Positions 38,101-47,720 of a DNA stretch of 64,000 nt are shown here, in pieces. The position numbers were made by a program, and so were the translations under genes. The notes beneath the pieces are model-generated. The model was given only the letters and a program-made list of their open reading frames with translations, was not told where the DNA came from and ran no database searches. Each line of letters begins with the position of its first letter. Within the stretch, counting starts at the first letter, position 1. The DNA is from Tenacibaculum tangerinum (GTDB taxonomy: Bacteria > Bacteroidota > Bacteroidia > Flavobacteriales > Flavobacteriaceae), in contig NZ_CP122539.1 of assembly GCF_029853675.1 (NCBI RefSeq), forward strand, positions 3,367,001-3,431,000, read 5' to 3'.

Positions 38101-38356
38101 CACCAACTATTTTTTCTTGGGTTTTCATCCCAACAAAACTAAAAATAAGAACATCTCCAGCCTTTGCATTGATAGAAAATTTTCCATCAAAATCTGATTC
38201 TGTACCTGTATTTGTTCCTTTTTTTAATACATTAACTCCAGGTAAAGGTCCTGTTTCGTCAGAAACCGTACCTGAAATCGTTTTTTCTTGCGCAAAGGAT
38301 ATTTGCACAATCAACGCTAGGAATAGCGTTAAAATTCCATTAAACTTTGTTTTCAT
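35171..38356 (-). CDS. SusC/RagA family TonB-linked outer-membrane transporter
   Basis: A 1061-residue transporter beginning MKTKFNGILTLFLALIVQ, chosen by comparison with the paralogue at 30210-33470; ATGs at 38359 and 38392 are also in frame. It has a signal peptide, carboxypeptidase-regulatory-like domain (GTVSDETGPLPGV), TonB-box-like LDEVVVTALGIK, plug (ALIRLRGEQDLLYVVDGIK, ALYGPIGKNGVVIITT) and a barrel ending in MNIKVKF. It forms a pair with the SusD directly downstream. No hydrolase or regulator gene is adjacent, so a peptide or small-ligand substrate is as likely as a glycan. Confidence 0.95.
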   Translation of the reverse strand: MKTKFNGILTLFLALIVQISFAQEKTISGTVSDETGPLPGVNVLKKGTNTGTESDFDGKFSINAKAGDVLIFSFVGMKTQEKIVGASNTMNITMTNDNVLDEVVVTALGIKREKKSLGFAQQSVDSEQLTQTREVDINNSIAGRVAGVQLIGAPSSGFGNALIRLRGEQDLLYVVDGIKVESSADINTDDIEDLSVLKGSAATALYGPIGKNGVVIITTKKAKSGKTSVVLDQSVQVSNVYILPDYQNQYGGGYTQQFGVLNGQNIPNYAADESWGPRLDGTLVRHWDSWIPGSSEYGKLRPWSPSENDVEDFFNTGLSTNTSLTFSKGGEDYNIKASLRNFDVDGVMPNSSRDLRQVGLSASFDISDKFEVYANANYQYRTTVNDPIGGYGSVASNFNQWWQRQLDFKRLRNSYNQNGQFYTWNIRSTSNINPLYWDSPYFETDQNLKNQTKNATFGNIGLNFDATDDLKFNVELRRTVNSYRSDSRVAFGGLNQTSYTERDETISTTEFFAAATYQKDLSESLDLTATAGTELRQWQRRYIEGATVGGLTIPGIYTVASSKDRPEYTNREWNEKNRGLFATASLGFNDMLYLDGSVRSDWNSKANRDNNRKITYGGSASFLFHKLIDSEAFSFGKVRVGYAEAPDFPGLNRLDQTYITGASYNGTVPFYSTANQANPLIEGGKRTELEVGTELQFFANRLRLDFTYFDRKDEQIPIDIPLSPATGYTSSAINSGKFTSTGFEVSLGATPVKNENFTWDVGINFATLKRVVDELYIDPVTGEEITSQTLANSWRGLQLQARKGEEWGAFYGRKITRDDNGNMLLDSQGRIQFEQNQYLGNLLPDFTGGFNNSFSYKGINLSFNIDFQKGGKFFSVTQMFGHYSGLLTPTVGDNALGNPVRDDVSGVNVPAPTPDDPNATNPNVIYGDSTANANTGGVLVEGVDSTSGQPISYYVESQTYWNRLFALHERWIYDASYVKLRQISLGYDLPAKIFTNTFVEGISVNAFANNVWLIYSDVEGVDPSEIENTNGGSGIGQGYRWAEGGQLPSSRTFGMNIKVKF

Positions 38357-38663
38357 CATGTGATTATTTGAATTAATTGAGTCAAAAGTCATAAATAAAA
38401 CTTAAAAAAACAAGGTATTTGTTAAAATATTCTAAAAAGCTCAGAAGTAAATTATACTTTATCTGTTTTATGGTAGTGTTTTAATAATACTTATTAGAAC
38501 ACTAGCTGTAAATGTTGATTGGTTTAAATTTGCACAACGCTGCGTGAAGAATGTTTTATAAAATAATTCCTTGATATTTGAATAATAGGAAAATTATCGT
38601 ACATTTGCAGCCTCTTAAAAATTAGAGATTTAAGTACAAATTAAAAACAAGTAATAATTTAGT
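38357..38663. other. Divergent intergenic region: susC leader and rpsL promoter
   Basis: About 300 bases between the minus-strand susC and the plus-strand ribosomal cluster. The right part holds a good rpsL promoter (38577-38607) and a second TAAATTTG at 38525-38532 without a -33 box. A clear promoter for susC was not found. No gene is seen. Confidence 0.6.
38577..38607 (+). promoter_or_regulatory. Promoter of rpsL-rpsG-fusA-rpsJ
   Basis: TTTG (38577-38580), 19 bases, TACATTTG (38600-38607): an exact match to the Bacteroidetes housekeeping promoter, giving a leader of about 50 bases before rpsL. Confidence 0.8.
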
Positions 38664-39044
38664 ATGCCAACTATTCAACAATTAGTTCGTAAAGGAAGAA
38701 CCAAAATAACTAAGAAGAGTAAATCGGCTGCTTTACAAGCATGTCCACAAAGACGTGGTGTTTGTACGCGTGTGTATACCACTACACCTAAAAAACCTAA
38801 CTCAGCAATGCGTAAGGTAGCAAGGGTGCGTTTAACAAATGGTAACGAAATCAACGCGTATATCCCAGGTGAGGGGCACAACTTGCAAGAGCACTCGATA
38901 GTATTAGTTAGAGGTGGAAGGGTAAAAGATTTACCAGGTGTTAAATATCACGTGGTACGTGGAGCATTAGATACTGCAGGTGTTGAGGGTAGAACCCAAC
39001 GCAGGTCTAAGTACGGTGCAAAACGCCCTAAAGACAAAAAGTAA
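38664..39044 (+). CDS. rpsL: 30S ribosomal protein S12
   Basis: 126 residues, the usual length. The decoding-site loops are present: [11 protein letters not shown] (Lys43) and [14 protein letters not shown] (Lys88, Asp89). Both lysines that mutate in streptomycin-resistant strains are wild type. It is the first gene of the str unit; rpsG follows after 32 bases. Confidence 0.98.
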   Translation: MPTIQQLVRKGRTKITKKSKSAALQACPQRRGVCTRVYTTTPKKPNSAMRKVARVRLTNGNEINAYIPGEGHNLQEHSIVLVRGGRVKDLPGVKYHVVRGALDTAGVEGRTQRRSKYGAKRPKDKK

Positions 39045-39076
39045 AAAATAATTAGTAACTTTTTTAATGTAAAGAC

Positions 39077-39553
39077 ATGAGGAAAAGAAGAGCTAAAAAA
39101 AGAGTTTTGTTACCGGATCCAAGATTCAACGATCAATTAGTTACACGTTTTGTGAATAACTTAATGTGGGACGGTAAGAAATCTGTAGCGTTCAAAGTGT
39201 TTTACGATGCAATGGATATCGTAAATGAAAAGAAAACTGACGAAGAAAAGTCAGCTTTAGAAGTGTGGAAAGATGGTTTATCTAACGTGATGCCTCACGT
39301 AGAAGTACGTTCTCGCCGTGTGGGTGGAGCAACATTCCAAATTCCAATGCAAATTCGTCCAGACCGTAAGGTGTCTATGGCGATTAAATGGATGATTTCT
39401 TATGCGCGAAAGCGTAATGAAAAGACAATGGCACAGCGTTTAGCCGCTGAGATTTTAGCTGCTGCTAAAGAAGAAGGAGCTGCTGTTAAAAAGAGAGTTG
39501 ATACTCATAAGATGGCTGAAGCAAACAAAGCATTCTCACACTTTAGATTTTAA
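39077..39553 (+). CDS. rpsG: 30S ribosomal protein S7
   Basis: 158 residues starting [19 protein letters not shown]. Conserved segments include [30 protein letters not shown] and [13 protein letters not shown]7 nucleates assembly of the 30S head. Six bases separate it from fusA. In E. coli S7 represses the str operon; no obvious S7-site hairpin is seen in the 32-base rpsL-rpsG gap. Confidence 0.98.
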   Translation: MRKRRAKKRVLLPDPRFNDQLVTRFVNNLMWDGKKSVAFKVFYDAMDIVNEKKTDEEKSALEVWKDGLSNVMPHVEVRSRRVGGATFQIPMQIRPDRKVSMAIKWMISYARKRNEKTMAQRLAAEILAAAKEEGAAVKKRVDTHKMAEANKAFSHFRF

Positions 39554-39559
39554 TAAGAA

Positions 39560-41677
39560 ATGGCAAGAGATTTAAAATATACAAGAAATATTGGTATTGC
39601 TGCTCATATTGATGCTGGTAAAACAACAACAACAGAGCGTATTCTTTTCTATACAGGAGTATCTCATAAAATTGGAGAAGTTCACGATGGAGCGTCTACA
39701 ATGGACTGGATGGAGCAAGAAGCAGAAAGAGGTATTACTATTACTTCAGCAGCAACTACTTGTACATGGCAATTCCCAACAGAAAACGGACAACCTACTG
39801 CTGATGCGAAAGGGTACCACTTTAATATTATTGATACTCCAGGGCACGTTGACTTTACTGTAGAGGTAAACCGTTCGTTACGTGTATTAGACGGATTGGT
39901 GTTCTTATTCTCTGCGGTTGATGGAGTGGAGCCGCAATCTGAAACTAACTGGCGTTTAGCTGATAACTATAAAGTGCCTCGTATCGGTTTTGTTAACAAA
40001 ATGGACCGTCAAGGAGCGAACTTTTTAGCAGTTTGTCAGCAAGTAAAAGATATGTTAAAGTCTAACGCAGTGCCAATCGTTATCAATATTGGTGAGGAAG
40101 CAGACTTTAAAGGAATTGTTGATTTAGTTAAAAACCGTGCTATTGTATGGCATGATGATAACTACGGATCAACATTTGATATTGTAGATATTCCAGAAGA
40201 ATTAAAAGAAGAAGCTCATGAGTTACGTGGTAAGTTAATCGAGGAGGTTGCTGCTTATGACGAAAACTTATTAGAGAAATATATGGAAGATGAAGATTCA
40301 ATTACAGAAGAAGAAGTGCATGCTGCGCTAAGAGCTGCTGTAATGGATATGTCTATCATTCCAATGATATGTGGTTCTTCATTTAAGAATAAAGGAGTAC
40401 AGTTCTTATTAGATGCTGTATGTCGTTATTTACCTTCTCCTGTGGATAGAGAAAATATCGTAGGTACGAATCCTGATACAGGTGAAGAAGAAACTCGTAA
40501 GCCAGATGCAAAAGCACCATTTTCTGCTTTAGCGTTTAAAATTGCTACCGATCCTTTCGTAGGTCGTTTAGCATTCTTCCGTGCGTATTCTGGTCGTTTA
40601 GATGCAGGTTCTTATGTGTTGAACAACCGTTCTGGAAAAAAAGAGCGTATTTCACGTATCTACCAAATGCACTCTAACAAGCAAAATGCAATTGATTTTA
40701 TCGAAGCAGGTGATATCGGGGCTGCCGTAGGATTTAAAGATATTAAAACAGGAGATACTTTATCTGATGAAAAGCATCCAATCGTTTTAGAATCTATGGA
40801 TTTCCCAGATCCAGTAATCGGTATTGCTGTAGAGCCTAAAACGAAGGCCGATGTAGATAAGTTAGGTATGGCTTTAGCAAAATTAGCTGAAGAAGATCCA
40901 ACATTTACTGTAAAAACAGACGAAGCTTCAGGTCAAACGGTAATTTCAGGAATGGGTGAGTTACACTTAGATATTATTGTAGACCGTTTAAAGCGTGAGT
41001 TTAAGGTTGAAGTAAATCAAGGACAACCACAAGTAGAGTACAAAGAAGCTATTACTGCTGCTGCAGATCACAGAGAGGTTTACAAGAAACAATCTGGTGG
41101 ACGTGGTAAGTTTGCTGACATTGTATTTACTATGGAACCAGCTGATGAAGGTGTAACAGGATTACAGTTTGAGTCTATTATTAAAGGTGGTAACATTCCT
41201 AAGGAATTTGTTCCTTCTGTAGAAAAAGGATTCAAGGAAGCCATGAAAAATGGCCCATTAGCAGGATACGAAATGGATGCGATGAAGGTTACTTTAAAGG
41301 ATGGTTCATTCCACCCTGTAGATTCTGATCAGTTATCATTCGAATTGGCTGCTAAAATGGGTTACAAAGCTGCTGCAAAAGCTGCAAGAGCTGTAATCAT
41401 GGAACCAATGATGAAATTAGAGGTGTTAACTCCAGAAGAAAATATGGGAGACATCGTTGGAGATTTAAACAGAAGACGTGGTCAAGTAAACGATATGAGC
41501 GACCGTGCTGGATCTAAAGTAGTAAAAGCAATCGTTCCATTATCAGAAATGTTCGGATATGTTACAGCATTAAGAACATTGTCTTCAGGTAGAGCAACTT
41601 CTACAATGGAATTTTCTCACTATGCAGAAACTCCAAGTAACATTGCTGAAGAAGTAATCGCAAACGCTAAAGGTTAA
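39560..41677 (+). CDS. fusA: Elongation factor G
   Basis: 705 residues, a full-length translocase GTPase. G1 AHIDAGKT (15-22), G2 [12 protein letters not shown]3 DTPGHVDF and G4 NKMD are all present, followed by domains II-V ([41 protein letters not shown]). It catalyses ribosome translocation. The usual neighbour tuf is absent: rpsJ follows after 5 bases. Confidence 0.98.
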   Translation: MARDLKYTRNIGIAAHIDAGKTTTTERILFYTGVSHKIGEVHDGASTMDWMEQEAERGITITSAATTCTWQFPTENGQPTADAKGYHFNIIDTPGHVDFTVEVNRSLRVLDGLVFLFSAVDGVEPQSETNWRLADNYKVPRIGFVNKMDRQGANFLAVCQQVKDMLKSNAVPIVINIGEEADFKGIVDLVKNRAIVWHDDNYGSTFDIVDIPEELKEEAHELRGKLIEEVAAYDENLLEKYMEDEDSITEEEVHAALRAAVMDMSIIPMICGSSFKNKGVQFLLDAVCRYLPSPVDRENIVGTNPDTGEEETRKPDAKAPFSALAFKIATDPFVGRLAFFRAYSGRLDAGSYVLNNRSGKKERISRIYQMHSNKQNAIDFIEAGDIGAAVGFKDIKTGDTLSDEKHPIVLESMDFPDPVIGIAVEPKTKADVDKLGMALAKLAEEDPTFTVKTDEASGQTVISGMGELHLDIIVDRLKREFKVEVNQGQPQVEYKEAITAAADHREVYKKQSGGRGKFADIVFTMEPADEGVTGLQFESIIKGGNIPKEFVPSVEKGFKEAMKNGPLAGYEMDAMKVTLKDGSFHPVDSDQLSFELAAKMGYKAAAKAARAVIMEPMMKLEVLTPEENMGDIVGDLNRRRGQVNDMSDRAGSKVVKAIVPLSEMFGYVTALRTLSSGRATSTMEFSHYAETPSNIAEEVIANAKG

Positions 41678-41682
41678 TTAAG

Positions 41683-41988
41683 ATGAGTCAAAAAATTAGA
41701 ATAAAGTTAAAGTCTTATGATTATAATTTAGTAGACAAGTCTGCTGAGAAAATCGTAAAGACAGTAAAGAGTACTGGTGCTGTAGTAAACGGACCAATTC
41801 CTTTACCAACAAATAAAAAGATTTTTACCGTTTTACGTTCACCACACGTAAACAAAAAATCAAGAGAGCAATTTCAATTATCTGCTTACAAAAGATTATT
41901 AGATATCTATAGTTCTTCTTCAAAAACTATTGATGCTTTAATGAAGTTGGAGTTACCAAGTGGAGTTGAAGTTGAGATTAAAGTATAA
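41683..41988 (+). CDS. rpsJ: 30S ribosomal protein S10
   Basis: 101 residues with [43 protein letters not shown] and the C-terminal [13 protein letters not shown]. It sits at the end of the fusA unit, and a strong terminator 11 bases later separates it from rplC. So S10 is transcribed with the str genes here rather than leading the 'S10 operon'. Confidence 0.98.
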   Translation: MSQKIRIKLKSYDYNLVDKSAEKIVKTVKSTGAVVNGPIPLPTNKKIFTVLRSPHVNKKSREQFQLSAYKRLLDIYSSSSKTIDALMKLELPSGVEVEIKV

Positions 41989-41998
41989 GTAAATCAAT

Positions 41999-42036
41999 AA
42001 CTTTCGGTTTAATTTTGTTAAGCCGAAAGTTTTTTA
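41999..42036 (+). terminator. Terminator of the rpsL-rpsJ unit, overlapping the rplC promoter
   Basis: A 14-base stem, AACTTTCGGTTTAA with TTAAGCCGAAAGTT (one G-U pair), loop TTTTG, followed by TTTTTA. The TTTG -33 box of the next promoter lies in the loop. Confidence 0.88.
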
Positions 42037-42044
42037 TACTTTTG
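42014..42044 (+). promoter_or_regulatory. Promoter of the rplC-rpsN unit
   Basis: TTTG (42014-42017), 19 bases, TACTTTTG (42037-42044), an excellent consensus match. The transcript would carry a leader of about 230 bases before rplC. Confidence 0.78.
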
Positions 42045-42278
42045 CACACCGAAATTTTAGTTTCGGAGTGTTGAAATTTCTGAAAAGTATTCAGAAATCA
42101 CATGTCCTGAGGGTTTCGCGAAGGAAAAACGGTAAAAACAAATTCAGAGAGTGAAGGCGTTTTCGCTCTTTTTTTTTGAGAAACTTAAAGGGAATTAAGA
42201 AACATTTGTTTCAAATAATTATTTTATTAATAGACGCGCTGGATAAAAAAATATCTATTCGTCTGAAAATTAACAAAT
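42045..42278 (+). promoter_or_regulatory. Structured 5' leader of rplC-rplD with terminator-like hairpin
   Basis: Successive hairpins: CAC-a-CCGAAA/TTTCGG-a-GTG (42045-42070), ATTTCTGA/TCAGAAAT (42076-42098), a smaller one at 42104-42126, then AGAGTG/CGCTCT with a 10-base loop running into nine Ts (42148-42177), which looks like an intrinsic terminator about 100 bases before rplC. A further AGACG/CGTCT stem (42233-42266) lies near the start codon. By analogy with the E. coli S10 leader, L4 (encoded second in this unit) could bind here and cause attenuation; this is inference. Confidence 0.55.
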
Positions 42279-42896
42279 ATGTCTGGGTTAATAGGAAGAA
42301 AAGTAGGAATGACCAGCTTATTCGATGAGAACGGGAAGAACATTCCTTGTACTGTAATCGAAGCGGGTCCTTGCGTTGTTACCCAAGTCAGAACCGAAGA
42401 GGTTGACGGCTATAACGCGTTACAACTTGGTTTCGATGACAAAAAAGCAAAAAGCTCTAACAAAGCTTTAGATGGTCACTTTAAAAAAGCTGGTACCTCT
42501 GCTAAAAGAAAGGTCGTTGAATTTCAAGAATTTGAAGGAGAGTACCAATTAGGGGACTCTATTACTGTTGAATTATTTACTGAAGGAGAATTCGTTGATG
42601 TATCGGGTGTTTCTAAAGGTAAAGGATTTCAAGGTGTTGTAAAACGCCACGGTTTTGGTGGGGTTGGACAAGCAACTCACGGTCAACATAACCGTTTAAG
42701 AGCTCCTGGTTCAATTGGTGCAGCATCATACCCTGCAAGAGTATTCAAAGGAATGCGCATGGCAGGTCGTATGGGTGGAGACAAAGTAAAAGTTCAAAAT
42801 TTAAGAGTTTTAAAAGTGGTTGCCGATAAGAATCTTATCGTTGTAAAAGGAGCAATTCCTGGTCACAAAAACTCTTATGTAACTATCGAGAAATAA
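42279..42896 (+). CDS. rplC: 50S ribosomal protein L3
   Basis: 205 residues: [19 protein letters not shown] at the start and the central loop with [19 protein letters not shown] that reaches the peptidyl-transferase centre, including the Gln methylated by PrmB in many bacteria. It is the first gene after the promoter at 42014-42044. Its stop overlaps the rplD start by one base (TAATG). Confidence 0.98.
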   Translation: MSGLIGRKVGMTSLFDENGKNIPCTVIEAGPCVVTQVRTEEVDGYNALQLGFDDKKAKSSNKALDGHFKKAGTSAKRKVVEFQEFEGEYQLGDSITVELFTEGEFVDVSGVSKGKGFQGVVKRHGFGGVGQATHGQHNRLRAPGSIGAASYPARVFKGMRMAGRMGGDKVKVQNLRVLKVVADKNLIVVKGAIPGHKNSYVTIEK

Positions 42897-43525
42897 TGAA
42901 AGTAGCAGTATTAGATATTACAGGAAAAGATACTGGTAGAAAAGTTGAACTTTCTAGCGAGGTATTCGGAATTGAGCCAAATGATCACGCAATTTATTTA
43001 GATGTAAAGCAGTATTTGGCAAATCAAAGACAAGGTACTCATAAATCGAAAGAAAGAGCTGAGATTGCTGGTAGTACAAGAAAGATAAAAAAACAAAAAG
43101 GAACAGGTACTGCACGTGCAGGTAGTATCAAGTCTGGTGTTTTTAGAGGTGGAGGACGTATGTTCGGTCCAAGACCAAGAAACTATTCTTTTAAGTTAAA
43201 TAAAAACTTAAAGCGTTTAGCACGTAAGTCGGCTTTAAGTATGCAAGCAAAAGATAATAATTTAGTAGTGGTAGAAGACTTTAATTTTGAAGCACCAAAA
43301 ACTAAAGAATTTATCAATGTATTAAAAGCTTTAGAATTAGACACTAAAAAGTCTTTATTCGTATTAGGTGAAGAAAGTAAAAATGTTTACTTATCATCTC
43401 GTAACTTAAAAGGTTCTAAAGTAGTAGATGCTTCAGGAATTAACACATACAGCGTTTTAAATGCTAACAAAGTAGTTATTTCTGAAAGCTCTCTAGAAGG
43501 AATTGAGTCTAATTTAAGTAAATAG
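42896..43525 (+). CDS. rplD: 50S ribosomal protein L4
   Basis: 209 residues with the long tunnel loop ([20 protein letters not shown], about residues 61-80) followed by [14 protein letters not shown]. In E. coli L4 also represses its own operon by binding the S10 leader; the leader at 42045-42278 is a candidate target here. Coupled to rplC by a one-base overlap. Confidence 0.98.
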   Translation: MKVAVLDITGKDTGRKVELSSEVFGIEPNDHAIYLDVKQYLANQRQGTHKSKERAEIAGSTRKIKKQKGTGTARAGSIKSGVFRGGGRMFGPRPRNYSFKLNKNLKRLARKSALSMQAKDNNLVVVEDFNFEAPKTKEFINVLKALELDTKKSLFVLGEESKNVYLSSRNLKGSKVVDASGINTYSVLNANKVVISESSLEGIESNLSK

Positions 43526-43533
43526 GGAACAAG

Positions 43534-43824
43534 ATGAGTATTTTAATTAAACCTATTATTACAGAAAAAGCTACAAATGATAGCGAGTTAAACAACCGTT
43601 ATGCATTTGTTGTAAACAAAAAAGCTAACAAATTAGAGATCAAAGGAGCTGTTGAAGCTGCTTACGGTGTAGCGATTGAATCTGTAAAAACAATGAATTA
43701 TCCAGCACAAAGAAAAACTAAATACACCAAAAAAGGTTTAGTAACTGGATTAACAAGTGGATACAAGAAAGCGATCGTTCAGTTAGCTGAAGGAGAAACT
43801 ATTGATTTTTATAACAATCTTTAA
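43534..43824 (+). CDS. rplW: 50S ribosomal protein L23
   Basis: 96 residues: [37 protein letters not shown] and the extended loop with [16 protein letters not shown]23 lies at the tunnel exit and docks trigger factor and SRP. Eight bases from rplD, 11 to rplB. Confidence 0.98.
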   Translation: MSILIKPIITEKATNDSELNNRYAFVVNKKANKLEIKGAVEAAYGVAIESVKTMNYPAQRKTKYTKKGLVTGLTSGYKKAIVQLAEGETIDFYNNL

Positions 43825-43835
43825 GAAAAGACAGA

Positions 43836-44660
43836 ATGTCAGTTAGAAAATTAAAACCAATAACACCAGGTCAGCGTTTTAGAGTTGTAAATGGGTTCGA
43901 CACCATTACTACTGATAAGCCGGAGAAATCTTTATTAGCTTCGAAAAAACGATCTGGAGGTCGAAACAACCAGGGTAGAATGACTACACGTAACATTGGT
44001 GGAGGTCATAAACAAAAATACCGTATTATCGATTTTAAAAGAGATAAGCAAGGTGTTCCTGCAACAGTAAAAACTATCGAGTACGATCCAAATCGTACTG
44101 CATTTATTGCTTTAGTTAGTTATGCTGATGGTGAAAAGCGTTATGTGATAGCACAAAACGGATTAAAAGTAGGGCAAACAATCATTTCAGGAAAGGAAGC
44201 AAGTCCAGAAGTTGGAAATGCAATGAGCTTAAGTCAAATTCCTTTAGGTACTACAATTTCTTGTATTGAATTACACCCAGGTCAAGGAGCTGTGATGGCT
44301 CGTTCTGCTGGAGCTTTTGCTCAGTTAGTTGCAAAAGAAGGTAAATATGCAACAGTTAAATTACCTTCTGGAGAAACAAGATTGATCTTATTAACTTGTA
44401 TGGCTACTATTGGAGTAGTGTCTAACTCAGACCACCAATTATTAGTTTCAGGTAAAGCAGGTAGAAGTAGATGGTTAGGAAGAAGACCAAGAACAAATGC
44501 AGTAAGAATGAACCCAGTTGATCACCCAATGGGAGGTGGTGAAGGACGTTCTTCTGGAGGGCATCCAAGATCTAGAAACGGTATTCCTGCGAAAGGATAT
44601 AAGACTAGATCAAAGACCAAAGCTAGTAATAAGTATATCGTAGAACGTAGAAAGAAATAA
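43836..44660 (+). CDS. rplB: 50S ribosomal protein L2
   Basis: 274 residues. Typical segments are [35 protein letters not shown] and the conserved C-terminal [19 protein letters not shown] with the His needed for peptidyl transfer. Lies in the S10-type order rplW-rplB-rpsS. Confidence 0.98.
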   Translation: MSVRKLKPITPGQRFRVVNGFDTITTDKPEKSLLASKKRSGGRNNQGRMTTRNIGGGHKQKYRIIDFKRDKQGVPATVKTIEYDPNRTAFIALVSYADGEKRYVIAQNGLKVGQTIISGKEASPEVGNAMSLSQIPLGTTISCIELHPGQGAVMARSAGAFAQLVAKEGKYATVKLPSGETRLILLTCMATIGVVSNSDHQLLVSGKAGRSRWLGRRPRTNAVRMNPVDHPMGGGEGRSSGGHPRSRNGIPAKGYKTRSKTKASNKYIVERRKK

Positions 44661-44666
44661 TAAACC

Positions 44667-44945
44667 ATGGCAAGATCATTAAAAAAAGGACCTTACGTTC
44701 ACTATAAGTTAGAGAAAAAAGTGTTAGCTAACGTAGAAGCAGGTAGTAAGTCAGTTATCAAAACTTGGTCTAGAGCAAGTATGATTACTCCTGATTTCGT
44801 AGGACAAACAATTGCAGTTCATAACGGACGTCAGTTTGTACCAGTTTACGTTACTGAAAACATGGTAGGTCATAAATTAGGCGAATTTTCACCAACACGC
44901 TCGTTTAGAGGGCACGCAGGTGCAAAAAATAAAGGTAAAAAATAG
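44667..44945 (+). CDS. rpsS: 30S ribosomal protein S19
   Basis: 92 residues: [50 protein letters not shown]. Forms the 30S head with S13. Six bases after rplB. Confidence 0.98.
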   Translation: MARSLKKGPYVHYKLEKKVLANVEAGSKSVIKTWSRASMITPDFVGQTIAVHNGRQFVPVYVTENMVGHKLGEFSPTRSFRGHAGAKNKGKK

Positions 44946-44954
44946 TAGGAAATT

Positions 44955-45359
44955 ATGGGAAGTCGTAAACATAACATGGCAACACAGTTAAAAGAAGCTA
45001 GAAAGTCGAGAGCTTTCGCTAAATTAACTAATTGTCCTACATCACCAAGAAAAATGCGCTTGGTAGCAGATTTAGTAAGAGGAGTAGAAGTTGAAAAAGC
45101 TTTACAAATCTTAAAATTCAGTCCAAAAGAAGCATCACGTAACTTAGAAAAGTTATTATTATCAGCAATTGCTAACTGGCAAGCTAAAAATGAAGATGCA
45201 AGTATCGAAGATGCTGGATTATACATAAAATCAATTTGTGTTGATAGCGCAGGTATGTTAAAAAGGTTAAGACCAGCTCCGCAAGGGCGTGCACACAGAA
45301 TTCGTAAGCGTTCTAATCACGTAACTTTAGAGTTAGGAACTAAAAACAACAGTAATTAA
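44955..45359 (+). CDS. rplV: 50S ribosomal protein L22
   Basis: 134 residues: [33 protein letters not shown] and the tunnel-lining hairpin near [20 protein letters not shown]. The first few residues ([18 protein letters not shown]) are longer than in E. coli; the inner ATG at residue 8 is a possible alternative start. The S19-L22 gap is 9 bases. Confidence 0.96.
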   Translation: MGSRKHNMATQLKEARKSRAFAKLTNCPTSPRKMRLVADLVRGVEVEKALQILKFSPKEASRNLEKLLLSAIANWQAKNEDASIEDAGLYIKSICVDSAGMLKRLRPAPQGRAHRIRKRSNHVTLELGTKNNSN

Positions 45360-45370
45360 TCAAAGTAGAA

Positions 45371-46093
45371 ATGGGACAAAAGACAAATCCAATAGGAAAT
45401 CGTTTAGGAATTATCAGAGGATGGGAATCTAACTGGTACGGTGGAAATGACTACGGAGATAAGATTGCTGAAGATGATAAGATAAGAAAGTATTTATATG
45501 CTAGATTATCAAAGGCAAGTGTATCAAGAATTATTATTGAGCGTACTTTAAAACTTGTAACCGTTACTATCACTACAGCACGTCCAGGTATCATTATTGG
45601 TAAAGGAGGTCAAGAGGTAGACAAGTTAAAAGAAGAGCTTAAGAAAATTACTGGTAAAGAAGTTCAAATTAATATTTTCGAAATTAAACGTCCAGAATTA
45701 GATGCAAGATTAGTTGCATCAAGTATTGCACGTCAAATCGAAAACAGAATTTCTTACAAGCGAGCTACTAAAATGGCAATCGCTGCTGCAATGAGAATGA
45801 ATGCAGAAGGAATAAAAGTGCAATTATCAGGTCGTTTAAACGGAGCTGAAATGGCACGTTCTGAGCATTACAAAGAAGGAAGAATTCCTCTTTCTACCTT
45901 CAGAGCAGATATCGATTATGCACTTGTTGAAGCACATACTACATACGGAAGAATCGGTGTGAAAGTATGGATTATGAAAGGTGAGGTTTATGGAAAACGT
46001 GAATTATCTCCATTAGTTGGACTATCGAAGCAAAAAGGTAGTGGAAACAAAGGTGGTGGTAATGGTAAACGTCAACCTCGCAGAAGAAAATAA
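45371..46093 (+). CDS. rpsC: 30S ribosomal protein S3
   Basis: 240 residues: [20 protein letters not shown], a KH domain with the GxxG loop [13 protein letters not shown], and [19 protein letters not shown]. The basic tail ([16 protein letters not shown]) is typical. S3 lines the mRNA entry tunnel. Confidence 0.98.
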   Translation: MGQKTNPIGNRLGIIRGWESNWYGGNDYGDKIAEDDKIRKYLYARLSKASVSRIIIERTLKLVTVTITTARPGIIIGKGGQEVDKLKEELKKITGKEVQINIFEIKRPELDARLVASSIARQIENRISYKRATKMAIAAAMRMNAEGIKVQLSGRLNGAEMARSEHYKEGRIPLSTFRADIDYALVEAHTTYGRIGVKVWIMKGEVYGKRELSPLVGLSKQKGSGNKGGGNGKRQPRRRK

Positions 46094-46112
46094 TTTTTAA
46101 AAGAAATTAAAA

Positions 46113-46544
46113 ATGTTACAGCCAAAAAGAGTAAAATACCGTAAGGTACAGAAGGCGAAAGGAAATATGAATGGTAATTCTGGTAGAGGTACTCAACTTT
46201 CTAACGGAATGTTTGGTATCAAATCATTAGACCAGAACTTACTTACCTCTCGTCAAATTGAGGCAGCTCGTATTGCGGCAACTCGTTATATGAAAAGAGA
46301 AGGGCAACTTTGGATTAAAATTTTCCCAGACAAACCTATCACTAAGAAACCATTAGAGGTACGTATGGGTAAAGGTAAAGGGGCACCCGATCATTTTGTT
46401 GCTGTTGTGAAACCAGGTAGAATTTTGTTTGAAGTTGGTGGAGTGCCAATGCACATAGCAAAAGAAGCACTACGTTTAGCAGCGCAAAAACTTCCTGTAA
46501 AAACGAAGTTTGTAATAGCAAGAGATTTTGATTATAACGCTTAA
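46113..46544 (+). CDS. rplP: 50S ribosomal protein L16
   Basis: 143 residues: [58 protein letters not shown]16 helps place the A-site tRNA. The 19-base gap after rpsC is one of the longer ones in this unit. Confidence 0.98.
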   Translation: MLQPKRVKYRKVQKAKGNMNGNSGRGTQLSNGMFGIKSLDQNLLTSRQIEAARIAATRYMKREGQLWIKIFPDKPITKKPLEVRMGKGKGAPDHFVAVVKPGRILFEVGGVPMHIAKEALRLAAQKLPVKTKFVIARDFDYNA

Positions 46545-46557
46545 TTCTAATTAGATC

Positions 46558-46749
46558 ATGAAACAATCAGAAATTAAAGAATTATCAACAGCTGACTTAC
46601 AAGAAAAGCTAGGGGCGTTGAAGAAAAATTATACTGATCTTAAGATGGCTCACGCCATAACTCCATTGGAAAACCCATTAGAGTTACGTAGCTTAAGAAA
46701 AACTGTGGCAAGAATTGCTACAGAGTTAACTAAAAGAGAATTACAATAA
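46558..46749 (+). CDS. rpmC: 50S ribosomal protein L29
   Basis: 63 residues of two helices: MKQSEIKELSTADLQEKLG and LRSLRKTVARIATELTKRE. Located near the tunnel exit beside L23. It fits the order rplP-rpmC-rpsQ. Confidence 0.97.
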   Translation: MKQSEIKELSTADLQEKLGALKKNYTDLKMAHAITPLENPLELRSLRKTVARIATELTKRELQ

Positions 46750-46767
46750 TTCTAGTCAGTTTTAAAG

Positions 46768-47025
46768 ATGGAAAAAAGAAATCTTAGAAAAGAGAGAATC
46801 GGTGTAGTATCTAGCAACAAAATGGAGAAATCTATCGTAGTTAGCGAGGTAAAAAGAGTAAAACACCCAATGTACGGAAAGTTCGTATTAAAAACGAAGA
46901 AGTACGTTGCACATGACGAGAATAACGATTGCAACGAAGGTGATACTGTAAGGATCATGGAAACGCGTCCTATGAGTAAATCTAAACGTTGGAGATTAGT
47001 AGAAATCCTAGAAAGAGCTAAATAA
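46768..47025 (+). CDS. rpsQ: 30S ribosomal protein S17
   Basis: 85 residues: [58 protein letters not shown], the OB-fold 16S-binding protein S17. One base separates its stop from the rplN start. Confidence 0.98.
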   Translation: MEKRNLRKERIGVVSSNKMEKSIVVSEVKRVKHPMYGKFVLKTKKYVAHDENNDCNEGDTVRIMETRPMSKSKRWRLVEILERAK

Positions 47026-47026
47026 T

Positions 47027-47395
47027 ATGTTACAGACAGAATCAAGATTAAAAGTCGCAGATAACACTGGAGCAAAAGAAGTTTTAGTGATAAGAGTTTT
47101 AGGAGGAACAAAAAAGCGTTACGCTAGCGTTGGAGATAAAATCGTAGTATCGGTAAAATCTGCAACTCCAAACGGAACTGTAAAGAAAGGTCAAGTATCT
47201 CGTGCAGTTGTTGTTCGTACTAAGAAAGAAGTTAGACGTAAAGACGGATCGTATATCAGATTTGATGATAATGCTTGTGTACTTTTAAATCCTGCAGAGG
47301 AAATGAGAGGAACTCGTGTATTCGGACCTGTGGCTCGTGAATTACGTGAGAAACAATTTATGAAAATAGTATCATTAGCACCTGAGGTGTTATAA
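47027..47395 (+). CDS. rplN: 50S ribosomal protein L14
   Basis: 122 residues: [39 protein letters not shown]. In E. coli L14 opens the spc operon; here it continues directly from rpsQ with no promoter, so the operon boundary has moved downstream to rpsH. Confidence 0.98.
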   Translation: MLQTESRLKVADNTGAKEVLVIRVLGGTKKRYASVGDKIVVSVKSATPNGTVKKGQVSRAVVVRTKKEVRRKDGSYIRFDDNACVLLNPAEEMRGTRVFGPVARELREKQFMKIVSLAPEVL

Positions 47396-47409
47396 AATCA
47401 AATTTTAAA

Positions 47410-47718
47410 ATGAAAAAATTTAAAATTAAATCAGGAGATACTGTTAAAGTTATAGCAGGAGATCACAAAGGATCTGAAGGAAAAGTGTTACAAATTCTTA
47501 AAGATAAGGATAGAGTAGTAGTAGAAGGTGTAAACATGGTGTCTAAACACACTAAACCAAGCGCTACAAATCCACAAGGAGGAATTGTAAAGAAAGAAGC
47601 ACCATTACACATATCAAACGTAGCTTTAACCGAAAATGGAGAAGCAGTAAGAGTTGGATATAAAATGGAAGGAGATAAAAAAGTAAGAGTGTCAAAAAAA
47701 TCAGATAAAGCAATATAA
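47410..47718 (+). CDS. rplX: 50S ribosomal protein L24
   Basis: 102 residues with the KOW motif ([20 protein letters not shown]) and [20 protein letters not shown]. An early assembly protein of the 50S. Two bases before rplE. Confidence 0.98.
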   Translation: MKKFKIKSGDTVKVIAGDHKGSEGKVLQILKDKDRVVVEGVNMVSKHTKPSATNPQGGIVKKEAPLHISNVALTENGEAVRVGYKMEGDKKVRVSKKSDKAI

Positions 47719-47720
47719 CA

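Noticed and set aside
38525..38532. Second rpsL promoter (TAAATTTG)
   Set aside because: The -7 match is good, but no TTTG is found 18-20 bases upstream; the promoter at 38577-38607 is far better.
42279..42896. A tuf gene expected near fusA
   Set aside because: The 5-base gap between fusA and rpsJ leaves no room and nothing in the cluster encodes EF-Tu; it must lie elsewhere.
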